Assembly: GCA_029959085.1 (NCBI GenBank)
Contig: JARWIR010000014.1
Coordinates: 10,834,001-10,898,000 of the forward strand
DNA: 64,000 nt
Source of the DNA: Nemophila menziesii
Lineage: Eukaryota; Streptophyta; Magnoliopsida; Boraginales; Hydrophyllaceae
Direction: 5' to 3'
In this document: positions 33,149-46,100 of the stretch, in pieces
Numbering within the stretch: position 1 is the first letter of the stretch
How the letters are laid out: the number at the start of each line of letters is the position of its first letter
The notes under the pieces: model-generated
Told to the model about the DNA's origin: nothing
The model's input: the letters and a program-made list of their open reading frames with translations, nothing else
Databases searched by the model: none
Program-made: the position numbers and the translations under genes

Positions 33149-34799
33149 GGTACTCAAATTAATTATACTGTTACAGAGAATGAATTGCTAGTTGTTGTTT
33201 ATTCATTTGATAAGTTTCGTTCCTATCTCCTTGGAGCGAAAGTTGTTGTTTATACAAATCATTTTGCTATTAGATATCTTATGGAAAAGAAAGATGCTAA
33301 ACCACGACTGATAAGATGGGTTTTATTTCTTCAAGAATTTGATTTAGGGATTAAAGATAGAAAGGGTTGTGAGAATCAAGTTGCTAAATCATCTCTCTCG
33401 TCTTGAAGGATCAGAATCAAATGGTGGACCTGAAGTAGTTAGAGAAGAATTTCCGGATGAGAGCTTATTCGAGATTCACCTAGAGAATACGCCTTGGTAT
33501 GCTGATATTGCAAATTTAATTGTAATTGGTTCTTTCCCTGAAGGTTCAACTTATCAAGAAAGAAAAAGATTAGCTCACCGTGCTAGACAATTCTTTTGGG
33601 AGGATCCTTTCCTCTACAAAGTATGTGTTGATCAGATGGTGAGAAGATGTATACCAAAGGAAGAAACTAAAGAGATTGTAACTGGGTGTCATGATTCACC
33701 TTATGGTGGACATTTTAAAGGAGATCGAACTGCTAGTAAGGTATTACAATCAGGTTTTTACTGGCCTTCAATAATGAAAGATTGTCATGAATATGTTAAG
33801 AGATGTGAAAGATGTCAGTTTACGGGAAATAAATCCAAGAGGGATGAGATGCCACGTAATAATGTTCTTGAAGTAGAGATATTCGATGTATGGGGTATAG
33901 ATTTTATGGGTCCGTTTGTTCTTTCTAATGGTAAGCTTTACATCTTATTAGCTGTTGATTACGTGTCTAAGTGGGTAGAGGCTGTTGCTCTACCAACTAA
34001 TGATTCGCGAGTAGTAATTAAGTTTCTGAAATCACACATCTTCACTAGACATGGTACACTGAGAGTAATTATTAGCGATGGAGGTTCTCATATCGTGAAT
34101 AAGTATTTGAAGATAGTTCTAGAGAAGTATGGGGTGAGACATCGTGTATCTACCGCTTGTCATCCACAAGCCAATGGTCAAGCTGAAGTCTCAAATCGTG
34201 AGGTAAAATCTATTTTAGAGAAGACTGTTGGTCCTGCAAGAAAAGATTGGTCAATGAAGTTAGACGATGCATTATGGGCTTATCGTACTGCGTTTAAAAC
34301 TCCAGTTGGTGCATCCTCGTATCGAATGGTTTATGGTAAGGCTTGTCACTTACCTCTTGAGCTTGAAATGGGTGCATATTGGGCTATTGCGCAGTTAAAC
34401 TTAGATCCTAATTTAGCCGGTCAGAATCGAATGATGAAACTCAATGAGCTTGATGAATTTCGATTGCATGCTTATGAAATTGTTAAACTTTACAAAGAAA
34501 ATACTAAGAGGTGGCATGATAATCGGATTTGTGAAAAGAACTTTGTAATGGGACAGAAAGTATTGAAGTATAACTCAAAGTTCAGCAATTATCCGGGTAA
34601 ATTAAGATCGAAGTGGTCAGGTCCTTATGTTGTGACCAAGGTTACACCGCATGGAGCAATAGAGATAGAACATCCACTCGAGAACTGTACATTCATGGTG
34701 AACGGTCATCGATTAAAAATATACCATGGAGGTGAAGATACCAATCGCTCGGAAGATCCACATCCCGGAGAGGTCATGTATCTCTTCGAAGCTCCTTAG
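33149..34799 (+). pseudogene. Element D RNase H (partial) and integrase
   Basis: The reading begins mid-RNase H at [22 protein letters not shown], continues to [18 protein letters not shown], and has a single-base insertion near 33387 that breaks QVA-HLSRLEG. From there a 476-codon frame gives a complete integrase: H-H-C-C ([16 protein letters not shown]), catalytic D-D-E ([22 protein letters not shown]) and a C-terminal [17 protein letters not shown] module, ending MYLFEAP with TAG. Everything N-terminal was deleted with the D 5' region. The closest copy in this window is element C. Confidence 0.87.
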
Positions 34800-35792
34800 A
34801 AGCGTGAGGTAAACCGTCGAGCTTAACGACGTTAAACAAAAGCCAATTCCTTGTATATTAGTTTAAGTATTTTGATTTTAGTAGTGTAAATTAGATATAA
34901 TTCGTTAAATTAGTGTTTAATATTAAGAAATGAGGAAGGGTAGTTGTTTTTGATGATTTCAGGGGTAAAAGATTCATGAGTTTGGGGTCGGAACGACGAG
35001 AAAAAGAAAAAATATGGAGTTGAAAACTGTGCGCTGAAGACCCCCAAATTCTCTGACAAGTGCGCCCACTTTGACGTACGACGTAGCGTCTGCGTTTGTG
35101 CCAGCGAGATTCCGCCGGCATGTCGGTCAGCCACCGGCTAGCCGGCCAGCAAGGCGAGAAAATTCTGACTAACTGAGTCAGGTTTGACGCAACACATTAC
35201 GTCTGAGGTTGCGTCAGCAAGACTTCGCCGGCATGCCGCCCATATCACCGGCTAGCCAGCCCGCGACGATGAAATTCTCTATTTAGTGCGTCATGTTTGA
35301 CGCAAGGTGGCTTGCGTCTGAGGTAAAAAAAATCGAATTTGGAAATTTATTTTGCGCCGCCATCGTGACTGGCATGCCGGTCAGCCACTGGCTAGCCGGT
35401 CCGCTGTTGCGAGAGGCGGTTTTTAATGCTTTTAACCTAGTTTTTTACCTTCTTTCCCAAACCAACCTCCTATTACGAATCCTAGCCTCCACCTACTCTG
35501 AAATTCATCATCTAAACACTATATAATCATCATAACAAGCCCTCTTTCATCACAAAAACACACAATCAATTCATATCCTCTCCAAAACATCATCAAATTC
35601 CCACTTTTCTCCAAGAAATTTCTTCTTCCTAATATCAAATTAAACCCAATTCCTCCACAATTCATCTCAATTAGCCTTTACCCATCTCATATTCCACCAT
35701 ATTCTTCAATTTTTAAACCTCAAAACATCAAAGTTCAAAGCTTTTCTCTAGCTTTTTCACTATTTGAAGTTTTGAGTTTGGGGTGAAAAGAG
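34800..35792 (+). other. Element D leader with CCGGCTAGCCGG palindrome array
   Basis: After the integrase stop there is a conserved GTCGAGCTTAACGACG motif, then a PPT-like ATGAGTTTGGGGT (34976-34988). Three units containing GGCATG(T/C)C and ACCGGCTAGCC(GG) or close variants lie at about 35112-35150, 35226-35265 and 35366-35405, spaced by GTTTGACGCA-type blocks. A TATA-like CTATATAATC is at 35519-35528, about 270 bp before the accessory ATG. A further PPT-like TTTGAGTTTGGGGT lies at 35771-35784. Confidence 0.75.
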
Positions 35793-37098
35793 ATGACTAA
35801 CAGAACCGATTCCATGTGTAATTATCGAAGAAACGTTCAAAGGAACAAAAACACTGTTGGTGCTAGCCCAGAACAAGCAATTGAGATTTTGGATTCGCGA
35901 TCCAAACGCAAGACTGAAGAAATCCCAACTGCTCCGAAAAGGAAAGAAAATCCGATTAAGGCTAATCCAAAAAGTAGACTAATTGATGAACCAGAAAGTG
36001 AGGAAGAATCTGAAGAAGAAACTTTACAAGCACCCGTTCAAGAACCAAGGTCAACAAGAAGAAAGATGTGGGCTCAGAAACTAAAGAGAGTTGGTATGAC
36101 TTGGAATGACCAGGTTCGTGACAAAAATTAATTACTTGAAATTTGGTATTGAGAAGGGTCTTCCAAAGGGTATTATAGATAGTGCTTTTAAGGATTATGC
36201 TATTACTTGTGACAAGTTTGGGTGGAAAGAGTTGAGAGAGAGAAAGCTTGAATTTATTCCTACATTGGTGCGTGATTTGTACGAGGGACTAGCTTTTTCA
36301 AAAGAAGCTATTATTGTACGCAAAAAGGTAATTCCTCTCTCTGCTGAGCTTATTCGTCAATCCTTGAAATTACCCACCTTTACCGGCCCTTGACCTTACC
36401 AAGAAACCCTTACCGATCCTTCTTTCGATTGCGAATCTCTTTGGGGAAAAGTACTTATTCATGGGACCCGCCCAATTCCAGCAGGAGAGCGTTATCATGG
36501 ACAGTTTTATATTAGTAATTTATTGCCTTGTGCTAAGGTTTGGTCCCGTTTCATAGTCCCTACCTTCTTTGGTATTACACACACTTCGGAATTGAAAAAG
36601 GAACATATTATATTCATCAAGTGTATTGTTGAGGAGAAAAATATCGATGTGGCTCGTGTGCTTTATGATAATATTATGGAATTCGAGAAAGCTCCTACTA
36701 CGTAACAGAATCTTAAGTTTCCTTGTACCATCACTACCTTGTGTCTAGACGCTAAGATTCCGCGTAAATGTGAAGAAGCTGAACCATCCGTAGTTGGAGA
36801 AACGATACCTTTAATCTCGATTCAGAATGCCCATGACGAAGCAACACAAGCTGTAAGGACTCCTAGAGCTCCTCCAAAGAAGAAGATACATACCGATAAC
36901 GAGTTGGAAGCGAAAGTCAAAGTGTTGGAAGATAATCAAGTGAAGATGATTGCTACTTTAGGAAACGTTAAAAAAGTGCTGGACCTTATCGGAAACATGC
37001 TACTTGGGGTGAGCACGATTCAACACGCCACATATGGTATACTTACGCAGGATAAAGTTCATGGACGCAACACCGATGACCAGCCACGCGCTGGTTGA
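35793..37098 (+). pseudogene. Element D long accessory ORF (pseudogene)
   Basis: This is homologous to the C accessory protein along its whole length: starts MTNRTDSMCNYRRNV, has KRVGMTWNDQV, a frameshift near 36110, then WKELRERKLEFIPTL, a stop at 36391-36393, FIVPTFFGITHTSELKKEH, a stop at about 36703-36705 and a C-terminal coiled-coil-like segment ending QPRAG. Four fragments cover the full protein. Function unknown, as for C. Confidence 0.75.
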
Positions 37099-38521
37099 GC
37101 TATGTTTTCTATCCCTTTCGCATTAGTGTAGTTTATTTTATGGCGTTGAGTCTTTTCGAGTCGTGGGGACACGACTCATTTTTGAGTTTGGGGTAGGGTT
37201 CGTTGCCTCATCCCAGTTTTTTTATGTGTTATGTGTTTTAATTGCTTTCAATAAAATAATTTCGGAGTTGCGTTTGACTGTAGAAGATTTTAAATGTCCC
37301 TTTAAGCATACTTTCGATAAATCGATGATAGTAAATAGTCGACTTTAGGGAATAGTATAAAACGCACTTAGAGTTGCATGCGAACATAGGTCAGGATAGG
37401 AAAAATTAATGAACAATGCAAATGAAGTAAGCTTGTACTTAAGGAATATGTTTGGTGTGTAGAACGTGAAATCCTAATTAGTAGAGAACCCACTTAGATA
37501 TGAACTAAAGAAGAGCTATGTACTTAGGAAAATGATAGGGGCAGTTCTTTGTTAGCCATTTGTATCCTTTTAGCTTGCTATCCCTTATATGAATATTATC
37601 CGTCTTAGCCTAATTTTGAGCCTTAAGCCTTTCTTTTGTAGCCACGATATAAGCCCATTATACTTTAGATTATTAGGCATGACCAAATGACCCGCACTTG
37701 AATCACGATCCTGAGACCTGTCTCGAGCTTGAGTTTGGGGTGGAGGGTCCACATTTTGGAAATTACATTGAGAAGGGGTTATATGTGTTTGTAATGAGGC
37801 ACAAAAATAAAAGATGATATTATTATTATTTGTAACCCTTTGCCAGGATTTAAAAAAAAGAAAAAAAAATTATAAGAGACATGACCTTTCACATCAAAAC
37901 GAGGGTCATGGGTATCTTGTACAAAAAAAAGAAGAAAAGAAATGAAAAAAGAAAATAAAAAAACAAAAGAAAAGAATAAAATAACCGGCAAAGTGGAATT
38001 TTTTTAGAAATCATCTTAGTATATACTGGGTTGACATGGGGACGCAATATTAGTGCGTCAAATGGGTTGAGTGAGAACATTATATGAGTGTAAACTCAAG
38101 CTCGTGGACAGTCGTTGATGGTGAGGAGAGAGCCAAAAGCTCACTTCAAATTTACCATATATACATACCACACCGTCCCTAAGCCTACGCTAAAACCGTA
38201 AAGTCCTCGTGATTCCTAAGTGCATAGTGAATTTATGATTCTGTTAATAGGAAATATACTAAGTGGAGCGTTCAAAGCGAGTTAGGATTGAGGAACACCC
38301 TATAGCCATCATACAGAGATAAGTACAAGTGTAACCTTCAAGCATTGCTACTTTAATTTTATGATTGAGATTATTTGTGTTTGATTTTGCAAGATAAGTG
38401 TATGTGTATACCAGTTCCTAGAGTTTTTCTATATGAGATTTATTTTGAGAATTGCTTTAGGTTTATTTGCTAGCTTCTACTTTCCCTTGCAATGACTTCT
38501 TACCCTTTTGTTTTAATTTTA
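37099..38521 (+). other. Element D 3' UTR
   Basis: It has the stem-loop GAGTCGTG..CACGACTC (37158-37177), PPT-like motifs at 37181-37194 and 37729-37741, and the inverted pair CTTTGCCAG (37838-37846, one change) / CCGGCAAAG (37985-37993), enclosing A-rich DNA. No gene. Confidence 0.75.
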
Positions 38522-38557
38522 CTTTGTCGGGACGACAAAGGTTTGAGTTGGGGGTCT
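38522..38557 (+). promoter_or_regulatory. Element D PPT and adjacent stem-loop
   Basis: Stem CTTTGTCG (38522-38529), GGA loop, CGACAAAG (38533-38540), then TTTGAGTTGGGGGTCT abutting the LTR. Confidence 0.8.
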
Positions 38558-40129
38558 TGATGTCTCCCTAAATGTTATAATTTTATGCCCTTGGGAGACA
38601 TCATTTTTGGTGTTTATTCGACCATTTTGATAGACTTTTGGACTAAATATGCAATAATCCGATTTTCCTCTTTAATTTCTAGTATTTTTAATTTATTAAA
38701 CTTTTGCGCGTAATATTGGGTATTTTAGTGAAACGTTTGTAGGTTTTAAATACTAGCTAGGAGAGGAATCCGAGAATAAGGTCAAAGATCGTGATATGGA
38801 GTCAAAGCATGAAGACAAATCCCGAAAGAATTGATATTTTAAAGCTGCAATCTGGAAAACTGATAAAGATTGCTGATTTCGAGCCACCTAAGAGTAGATT
38901 TAGCCGCTGACCTTTGAAGAGAAATTGTGCCCCATTGAGTTACGAACTTTAGCAACTAGAATGAGGTCAGTCCAAGTTGAAACGAACAGGCTAGAGCTGA
39001 TTTAGTGGATGTGGTGCACCAGTTACGGGATTTTTGGCTAAGATAATGGACTTGGGCCTTTATTATTTCATTTAAACATTAACCTAAGGTCCAATTCCGA
39101 TATTTAGAGTATGAATAAGGCTTTTACTTCTATTTTTCATACAATTCACTTTTTACAAGTCAGAACATCAGAGAGAAGTCAAGGCAAGGAAGCGGAGAAA
39201 GCTACAGAGCTGGAGACTGTCTATATCTCCAAATCACAACTAATCTAATTCCGAAATTAGGTTTCTATTTTATTTCTTTCTGTAAAACAATATGAGTATT
39301 TGTATTTCTTTTAATTTCGTTTTTCGCATTAGTATGAGCTAATTTCATTAAGTGCTTGAGAACGCATAATGGGTTAATCCCAAATTGATTTTATTTCATG
39401 TGTTTGGATTTGGGATTTTAATAATTGAAATCAAATTGGGTAAATTGTATTTTTCATTAATATGTTTTTATTTACTTTTATTGAATTCGCGACTCAATAT
39501 TAGGACTTAGTACCTAGACTATTCCAATTAGTGGCGATTGGATCACCTTGACGGGGGGTCTGGGTACAGAACTAGTTAATGAATGTAGGTTAGAAATTAG
39601 AGACTCTGACGAGTTTAATTAAACCTACGGCCTATTGGGTAAATTAGACTTAATCACTTGAGAGTGGACTATAATCACCCTGACGGGGTTTGTAGCACTT
39701 GAGAGTAGCTCCTTAGTCCACCCTGACGGGGGTAAGGAGAATTCCGAAACCCGACCATTACAAATTTACCAATTTGTTCCTTAAACATGACATGAGATGA
39801 ATGATAATTAGGTGAAACCCTTGCGTCTCTCAAGTACTGCCTTTCTCATCTTGCGTAAACACTTTATTTTCTTGCGTCTAGTTTAATTCTTGATTTAATT
39901 TAGTATTTACTTTATTTTCTTAGCATTAGAAAACCAAAACAAACATTATTTAAACAATATACTTGTTTTCACGTGCAATTAATACTATCTGATAAACATT
40001 AGAGTCAATCATTCCGTCCCTGAGAACGAATCTGTATTATCACTTATATTACTTGGGACAACCGTACACTTGTGGTTGTGGTTCTCTTATCCTTATTTGC
40101 ATTTTTCTAGAACACACAAAGGACCACCA
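38558..40129 (+). repeat. Element D 3' LTR
   Basis: 1,572 bp from TGATGTCTCCC to GGACCACCA, followed by TSD GCCGC (40130-40134). The 46-bp hairpin has 11-bp arms. It ends with the same ACCACCA as the C LTR. Confidence 0.9.
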
Positions 40130-40723
40130 GCCGCACCGGTATGCCGGTCACACCACCGGTAAGCCGGTCAACACAAAACACGTGCCCACGGGTTCGCAAA
40201 TCAGGTTTTTTACCGAAGCAAGATGTATTTTTTACAAGGAGCACCGGTATGCCGGCCCATACCGTCGGTAAGCCGGCCCGCTACGCTGGAGAGAGAAAAT
40301 TTCGAATTTGAGGGTATAAAGAAGAGGAAGGTTAGTCTATTACGAATTTTACAATCCTTAAGCCTCTCTTTCTTCTCCAAACCTCTCCCAACTCAATTAA
40401 AGCTTCATCAAACCTTCCCCAAACATCAAAACACTACCCAATCACCATAAAAACACATCCAATCTTCTCTCCACATCATTACATAGAAGATTCAACCACC
40501 CAAATCTTACCAAAACACATTGAATCCAAGAATCAAAAGCCTAAATTTCAAAATTCATCCTACAATTTCTTAGATCCGTACAAATCCATCAAGAATCCAT
40601 CTTACCCATATAAAGAATCATCATCAAAACACCTTTCCTAACCCAAATAAAGCTTGTTCAACTAATAATCAAGAGTTTCAAATTTCAAGTGTGGTTAAAG
40701 CTTTGAGTTGGAGGTTAATTGAG
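40130..40723 (+). other. Element A leader (continued) with CCGGTATGCCGG palindromes
   Basis: It continues the array seen at 12230: units with CCGGTATGCCGG and CCGGTAAGCCGG at 40136-40168 and 40244-40280, separated by a CGGGTTCGCAAATCAGG-type block. TATAAAGA at 40315-40322 lies about 400 bp before the accessory ATG. A PPT-like TTTGAGTTGGAGG (40703-40715) lies next to it. Confidence 0.72.
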
Positions 40724-41538
40724 ATGACTAAGAGAACATAGACATTATCTACTAAGAGGGAGATAAAGAAAATAAAGGTATTGGGTTCTATTGAAAAGAA
40801 ATCAAGTGATAAAAGTTCTAGTTCCAACACAAAGGGTAAGATAGATATTGTAAAGAGAGGTGAGCTAGTTGTGTTTGATTCAATGGGCAAAAAGGTTCCA
40901 GTTTTTTTGAAGAAGACAACACAACCTCTCCAATTCAAAGGTCCTACACCCGAAGAGAAAGAGAAATCTTCAAAGGCCATGATAGCTTCTGCAGAGAAAC
41001 AATTAAAGGAACTGCCTTTTTCTTATGAGAGAGTATTTGATGAAGAAGTTGGTAAAGAGAGTACAAGAGATTCATGGCGATTGGTGAAAGATTGGGTTGG
41101 TCTACATTCATGGTAAGACGTTCTGAATTATGTCACGAGTTAGTGTCAGAGTTCTATTTAGGCCTCTTTAGCCGAGATAGTGAAGGTTGTGTTCCAGTTA
41201 GAGGAAAGTTAGTTCCTTTTACAGTTGAAGAGATTAGAAACCACTTCTAGTTTAATAAATTGGTTGGACCATGCAAGTATAGAGAAGCGGTGGATTGAAA
41301 GAGAATATTTGATTGGAATTTACTTTTTGAGCATGTTTTAGACAAGGAGAAAGTGCAATCACATAAGGGAGAATTGAAGGCACCTTGGCCTAACAAAAAT
41401 ACTTCAACCGGATGCTAGAATTTGGCACAATTTCCTTATCCCTAACGTCTTTGGAAACACAAGAATTTTGGATGTAAGTAAAAAGAACGCTATCTTGTTG
41501 AATTGTATTTTGAGAGGAGAAGAGGTGGATGTGGCACA
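40724..41538 (+). pseudogene. Element A accessory ORF, first part (interrupted by G)
   Basis: It starts MTKRT (40724) with an immediate TAG, then a 111-codon open stretch (40781-41116: SIEKKSSDKSSSSN.., KPVPVFLKK-like basic and Ser-rich N-terminus). Shifted frames then give SELCHELVSEFYLGLF, GKLVPFTVEEIRNHF and, after further stops, ARIWHNFLIPNVFGNTR and NAILLNCILRGEEVDVA. These match the plant-transposon-like domain of C and D in order. The reading VDVA continues as QLIFKK at 52837, beyond element G. Confidence 0.7.
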
Positions 41539-43024
41539 TGATGTCTCCTCATTTGTGATAGTAAAATACACTCATGAGACATCATTTTAGGCTTATTTAT
41601 TAGTTTATAGGTTGATTTTAGCTTATTTTAGTGTACTTTCCTATTTTGGGTCTTGATTTGTAGAATTATTATTTTTAGAGCATATTGGGTTTAATTGTTT
41701 ATTTAGTGTGAAGCTTTAAAGATAATTATGGAGATTAATTAGGTCCAGGTCAAAGACAACAACTTATGGAAGGAGATAAGCATGGAAATTGGAGATAAGG
41801 AAACAATTGCTAAAAAGATGGAAAAGGAAAAGCTGCCTAAATCTAGGATTCTGCACACACGTCTAAAGATTGGTGTTTTTACCTAAGAAATCGGCCGAAT
41901 TTGGTAATTTCCTTCTTTAGGGCCTAGATAATTCTGTTGTGATTCTTTTGGTATCTTGTGGAGCAAAATCCGACCAATAACGAAGAAGATACACTCAAAA
42001 CAACGCAGCAGTGTTTTCCTTACGAATTTGAGTTGGGCCAGGAGTCCATTACTTGAAGTTATCTCCACCAAAACGATTTAGGTTAACCTCTACACTATAA
42101 ATACAGCCTCTTATCACTCTTAAATCATCCTGGGTGAAACCTTAAACCAAGAGGAAGCATAGAACACAAGAGAGAAGTCTGGAAGGAGCTGTCATCAACA
42201 ATGTCTTCTTCTACCTTTAATTTTGTAATTTCTTTCTTTTCTTTCATGAACTAAATTTCTTTAGCTTAAGTTTTAGCATATATGTATGAACCCTAGTTTT
42301 GATTGACATCTATCTAATTTGGGAATTTAATGTTTTAAATAGAATTATATTTTTTATTCTCTGTTTATGTGTTTGGATTTATATTCTGTGTTCTTGTGGA
42401 CGGCCGCCATTAGAATTACCATCTAGTAATTAGGATACCATTGACAACGTTGTTTAATTGCATGTTTAGCACATAACGTCTAGTATTAGGTTTGATCTGA
42501 CAACCCAACCTAGCTAGATAATCACTATGGTTTAGTCTTTGTGACTATTTACCAATTACAGGAAAAGTTTGCTTAGGAAGCCTTATTGACACAGGTAAAT
42601 CCTATTTGAAACTACCGATAGCATATTGGGACCGATTAGGGAAATACTACATAATTCACCCTTACATGTTTAGAACGGCAAAACTAGTGGGGATTACATG
42701 CTAATAACTTAAGCTATCTTCTCATCTTACTTCTCTTTCATATTTAATTATTTTCTGTCTTTTAATTCTTAGTTTTAGTTTAACTTAGTTATTAGAAAAC
42801 CAAGCAAAAATCTATTTATCTTTACTTTTACTTGCATTTATTTGTTCTAGCTTTAATTATTTGCACTTGCTATTTGCATAAGATTCTCCTAACCTCTGTA
42901 GTCTCTGCGGAACGAATCTTTATCTAAAACTTGCATACGATCTGTATACTTGCAGAACCGTGTAGTTCTAGGGTGTTTTTGCACTTATTTTACATCTTAT
43001 TTTATCACACCCTAGGCCCCACCA
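41539..43024 (+). repeat. Element G 5' LTR
   Basis: TGATGTCTCC to GCCCCACCA. The 46-bp hairpin has 9-bp arms. TATA box TATAAATA at 42096-42103. Confidence 0.93.
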
Positions 43025-43030
43025 AGTTTT

Positions 43031-43048
43031 TGGCGCCGCTGCCGGGGA
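43031..43048 (+). promoter_or_regulatory. Element G primer-binding site (tRNA-Asp type)
   Basis: TGGCGCCGCTGCCGGGGA, identical to the A and B sites, six bases after the LTR. Confidence 0.88.
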
Positions 43049-43150
43049 CTACATCGTTAGTCCTTGTGCATATATCTTGTGTTTTTATTTTTAGTTAGTT
43101 CTATTTTACGCTTTTTGTTTTTAGTTTTTGTTTTTCAGATTTAGTTACAG

Positions 43151-46100
43151 ATGGAGAACCCAAGGAGACTTGAGCTACCCATCGAGTTCAGAGTGGAGCC
43201 ACGAGGAATTCGAGCTCCGGAAATCCAAGCCGCTAAATTTAAACCTGATCCTGGGATGCTAACTCAATTTGCATCTCATGGATTATTCAGCGGAGATGCA
43301 CATCAAGATCTGATCCGATATATTCAGAAATTCATGCAGATCTGTGATGCTTATATCGTAAGAGGAGTTACTAGGGAGCAAGTATATTACCTGATGTTCC
43401 AGTTCTTCTTGACCGGATGTGCAAGCAATTGGTATGACACCCAATACCCTCATGTTATTCCAGATTGGGACAAGCTTCAAGCAAGATTCCTAGACCGTTT
43501 TTATCCGGTTAGTAGACGTTTAAAAGATATGTTGGAGCTTGAACAATTTATACAGAAAGAGGAAGAGAGTTTGGGTGAAGCATGGTTACGATTCACAGAG
43601 AAAAAGGCGAGATGTCCCTATCATAGATCCTCGCCGGAATATTATTTAACCTTGTTTTATGGGGGCCTTAATGATAGATCAAGAGAAAAAGCAGATTCGT
43701 TGGGAAACGCAGGTTTTGTGTTGCTAGATCCTGTAGAAGCTGAGTTGGGGATGGAGAGAATTCTTGAGAACGAGAGAAGTTGGCCAAAAAGAGTAATAAA
43801 AGAAGACACTTCAGCATCTCTGAAACTTGAAGATTTGGCTAAACAACTCGAAGAACTCAAAGAACAAGCCCGAACACTTGCTCAGGTGAATACGGTACGC
43901 ACAATTCCTTCATGTCTTGGTTGTGGATCAAGAAATCATGTGTGGGCAGGATGTATGAATAATCCAACAGTAGCTTCCGTTCAATATCCTCAAGATAACC
44001 ATTACTCTAATGGTTATAATTATCCTCAAGAAAGCTACGCTAATTATCAACAACCTCCACAACAAAAGAGTTGGGACAGAAAACAAGAAACTCATCAGCA
44101 ATCCCAACTTCAACCTTCTAATCCTCCACAACCTATTCAGAAAAAGGCACCCATTGTTAAGAAAACTTGTCAAGAACCGAAGAAAGATCCACCTAAACAA
44201 TCAATGCAATTGGCAAAACAAGAACAACTCCAGAGTTTGACTTCGAGTATGACTGAATTAATGCAAACAGTTGAGAAGAAAATAAGTCATAGCCAACAGA
44301 AAGTTCGAACCCAGGAGAAGATTATAAAGCAACTAGAGCATACTATATCACAGATGGCGAGTACATTACAAACTAGGCCGAAAGGGCAACTCCCAAGTGA
44401 TACTATTGCTCCTAGAGATGATTCTTGCCATGCAGTTGAATTGCGAAGTGGAAAACAACTACCTCCACCGAGACCAGAACCAGAACCTATCCCTATTCCA
44501 GAACAAAGGGGGGAAGAAACAATCAAAGATACAGTCAAGGAGGTAGTTAAACCAAAGAGTGTCCAAGCCGAGACACCTGAAGCGCCAAGAAAACCAGTGG
44601 AACTCAATACGCGCCCTCCGCCACCATACCCTTCACGTGTCAGAAAGAAGAACAATGACCTGGAATTCAAGAAGTTCATTGACATGTTGAAGAAATTGGA
44701 AGTTAACATACCACTTGTTGAAGCTCTCAAGAGGATGCCAACCTACATGAAATTTATGAAAGACATTCTCTCCAACAAGCGAAGTATAGAGACTGGGGAA
44801 CCAATTGGACTACCTAGGGAGTGCAGTGCTATATGTCAGAGTGAGTTACCACCGAAACTAGAAGACCCCGGAAGTTTTAAAATTCCCATCGGCATTGGAG
44901 AAAGTTGGACCGGGAAAGCACTATGTGATTTAGGTGCGAGCATCAATCTCATGCCTAGATCCCTGTTCGAGAAGCTTGATATCGGAGAAGTAGTACCTAC
45001 ATCTGTGGTATTACAAATGGCGGATCGCTCCCTCTCACGACCAATAGGTAAAATTGAAGATGTTTTAGTTAAGGCTGGCTCTTTTATTTTTCCTTGTGAT
45101 TTTATTATCCTTGACTACGACGCGGATAAGAATGTCCCCATCATTTTGGGTAGAGCATTCTTAGCCACGGGGCGTACACTAATTGATGTTGAGAATGGTG
45201 AGTTGATCATGAGAGTACAAGGCGAACAGATACGATTTAATGTGTTTCAGGCAATGAAATATCCTAAAGCGAAAGACGAGTGCTTCAAAGTAGATGTCAT
45301 CGAAAAAATTACGCAAGAAGTCTTCAATGAAGAAAACTTAGATGATGATCTTGACGAAGCATTAGCACCTGAAACACCAGAACTCGAGATTCCCCTTGAA
45401 GATGTTGCTGCATTAGGATTAAACGTGCGAGAACTACTTCGAGAACCAGGTGACATTGAACCAATGAAACTACCATCTATAATATGTCCACCTGTTCTCG
45501 AAGAAAAACCACTTCTAGATCACCTACGCTATGCATATCTAGGTACGAACAAAACTTTGCCTGTTATTATTTCTGCTAACCTTTCAGGTCCTCAAGAGGA
45601 GAAGCTACTTCAAGTACTTCGCGCAAACAAAGAAGCAATCGGATGCACTATTACCGACATCAAGGGAATTAGTCCTTCCGTTTGCAAACACAAAATCATT
45701 CTTGAGAACGAAGGTGGGCGATCTATAGAAGGACAGAGAAGACTCATGCCAGCTATGAAATAAGTAGTGAGGAAGGAAGTTATCAAGTTGTTAGACGCAG
45801 GAATTATCTATCCGATTGCTAGCAGTGATTGGGTTAGTCCAGTGCAATGTGTTCCGAAGAAAGGAGGTATAACTACCATCCTTAATGATCAAGGCGAAGC
45901 CATACCATCAAGACCGGTTGTGGGGTGGCGAGTGTGCATGGATTACCGAAGACTGAACAAAGAAACAAAGAAGGATCACTTCCCGCTACCATTCATTGAT
46001 CAAATGCTAGACAAACTTGCAGGGAGAGAATATTATTGTTTCCTAGACGGATATTCGGGTTATAATCAGATTTGTGTGGATCCCCTCGATCAACACAAAA

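Larger units (their letters stand above)
12312..40129 (+). mobile_element. Athila-like element D, 5' part deleted
   Basis: D is flanked by the target duplication GCCGC (12307-12311 and 40130-40134). Only about 43 bp of its 5' LTR remain. The rest of that LTR, gag, protease and RT were lost in a junction with element C. It resumes at 33149 in RNase H and continues through integrase, leader, accessory ORF, 3' UTR, PPT and a complete 3' LTR (38558-40129). C inserted in the RNase H region (GGTAC flank at 33149). Confidence 0.85.

Noticed and set aside
45755..45770. Programmed stop read-through between protease and RT in element G
   Set aside because: Element C has a sense codon (GAA) at this exact place and continues in frame, so a point nonsense mutation is simpler.
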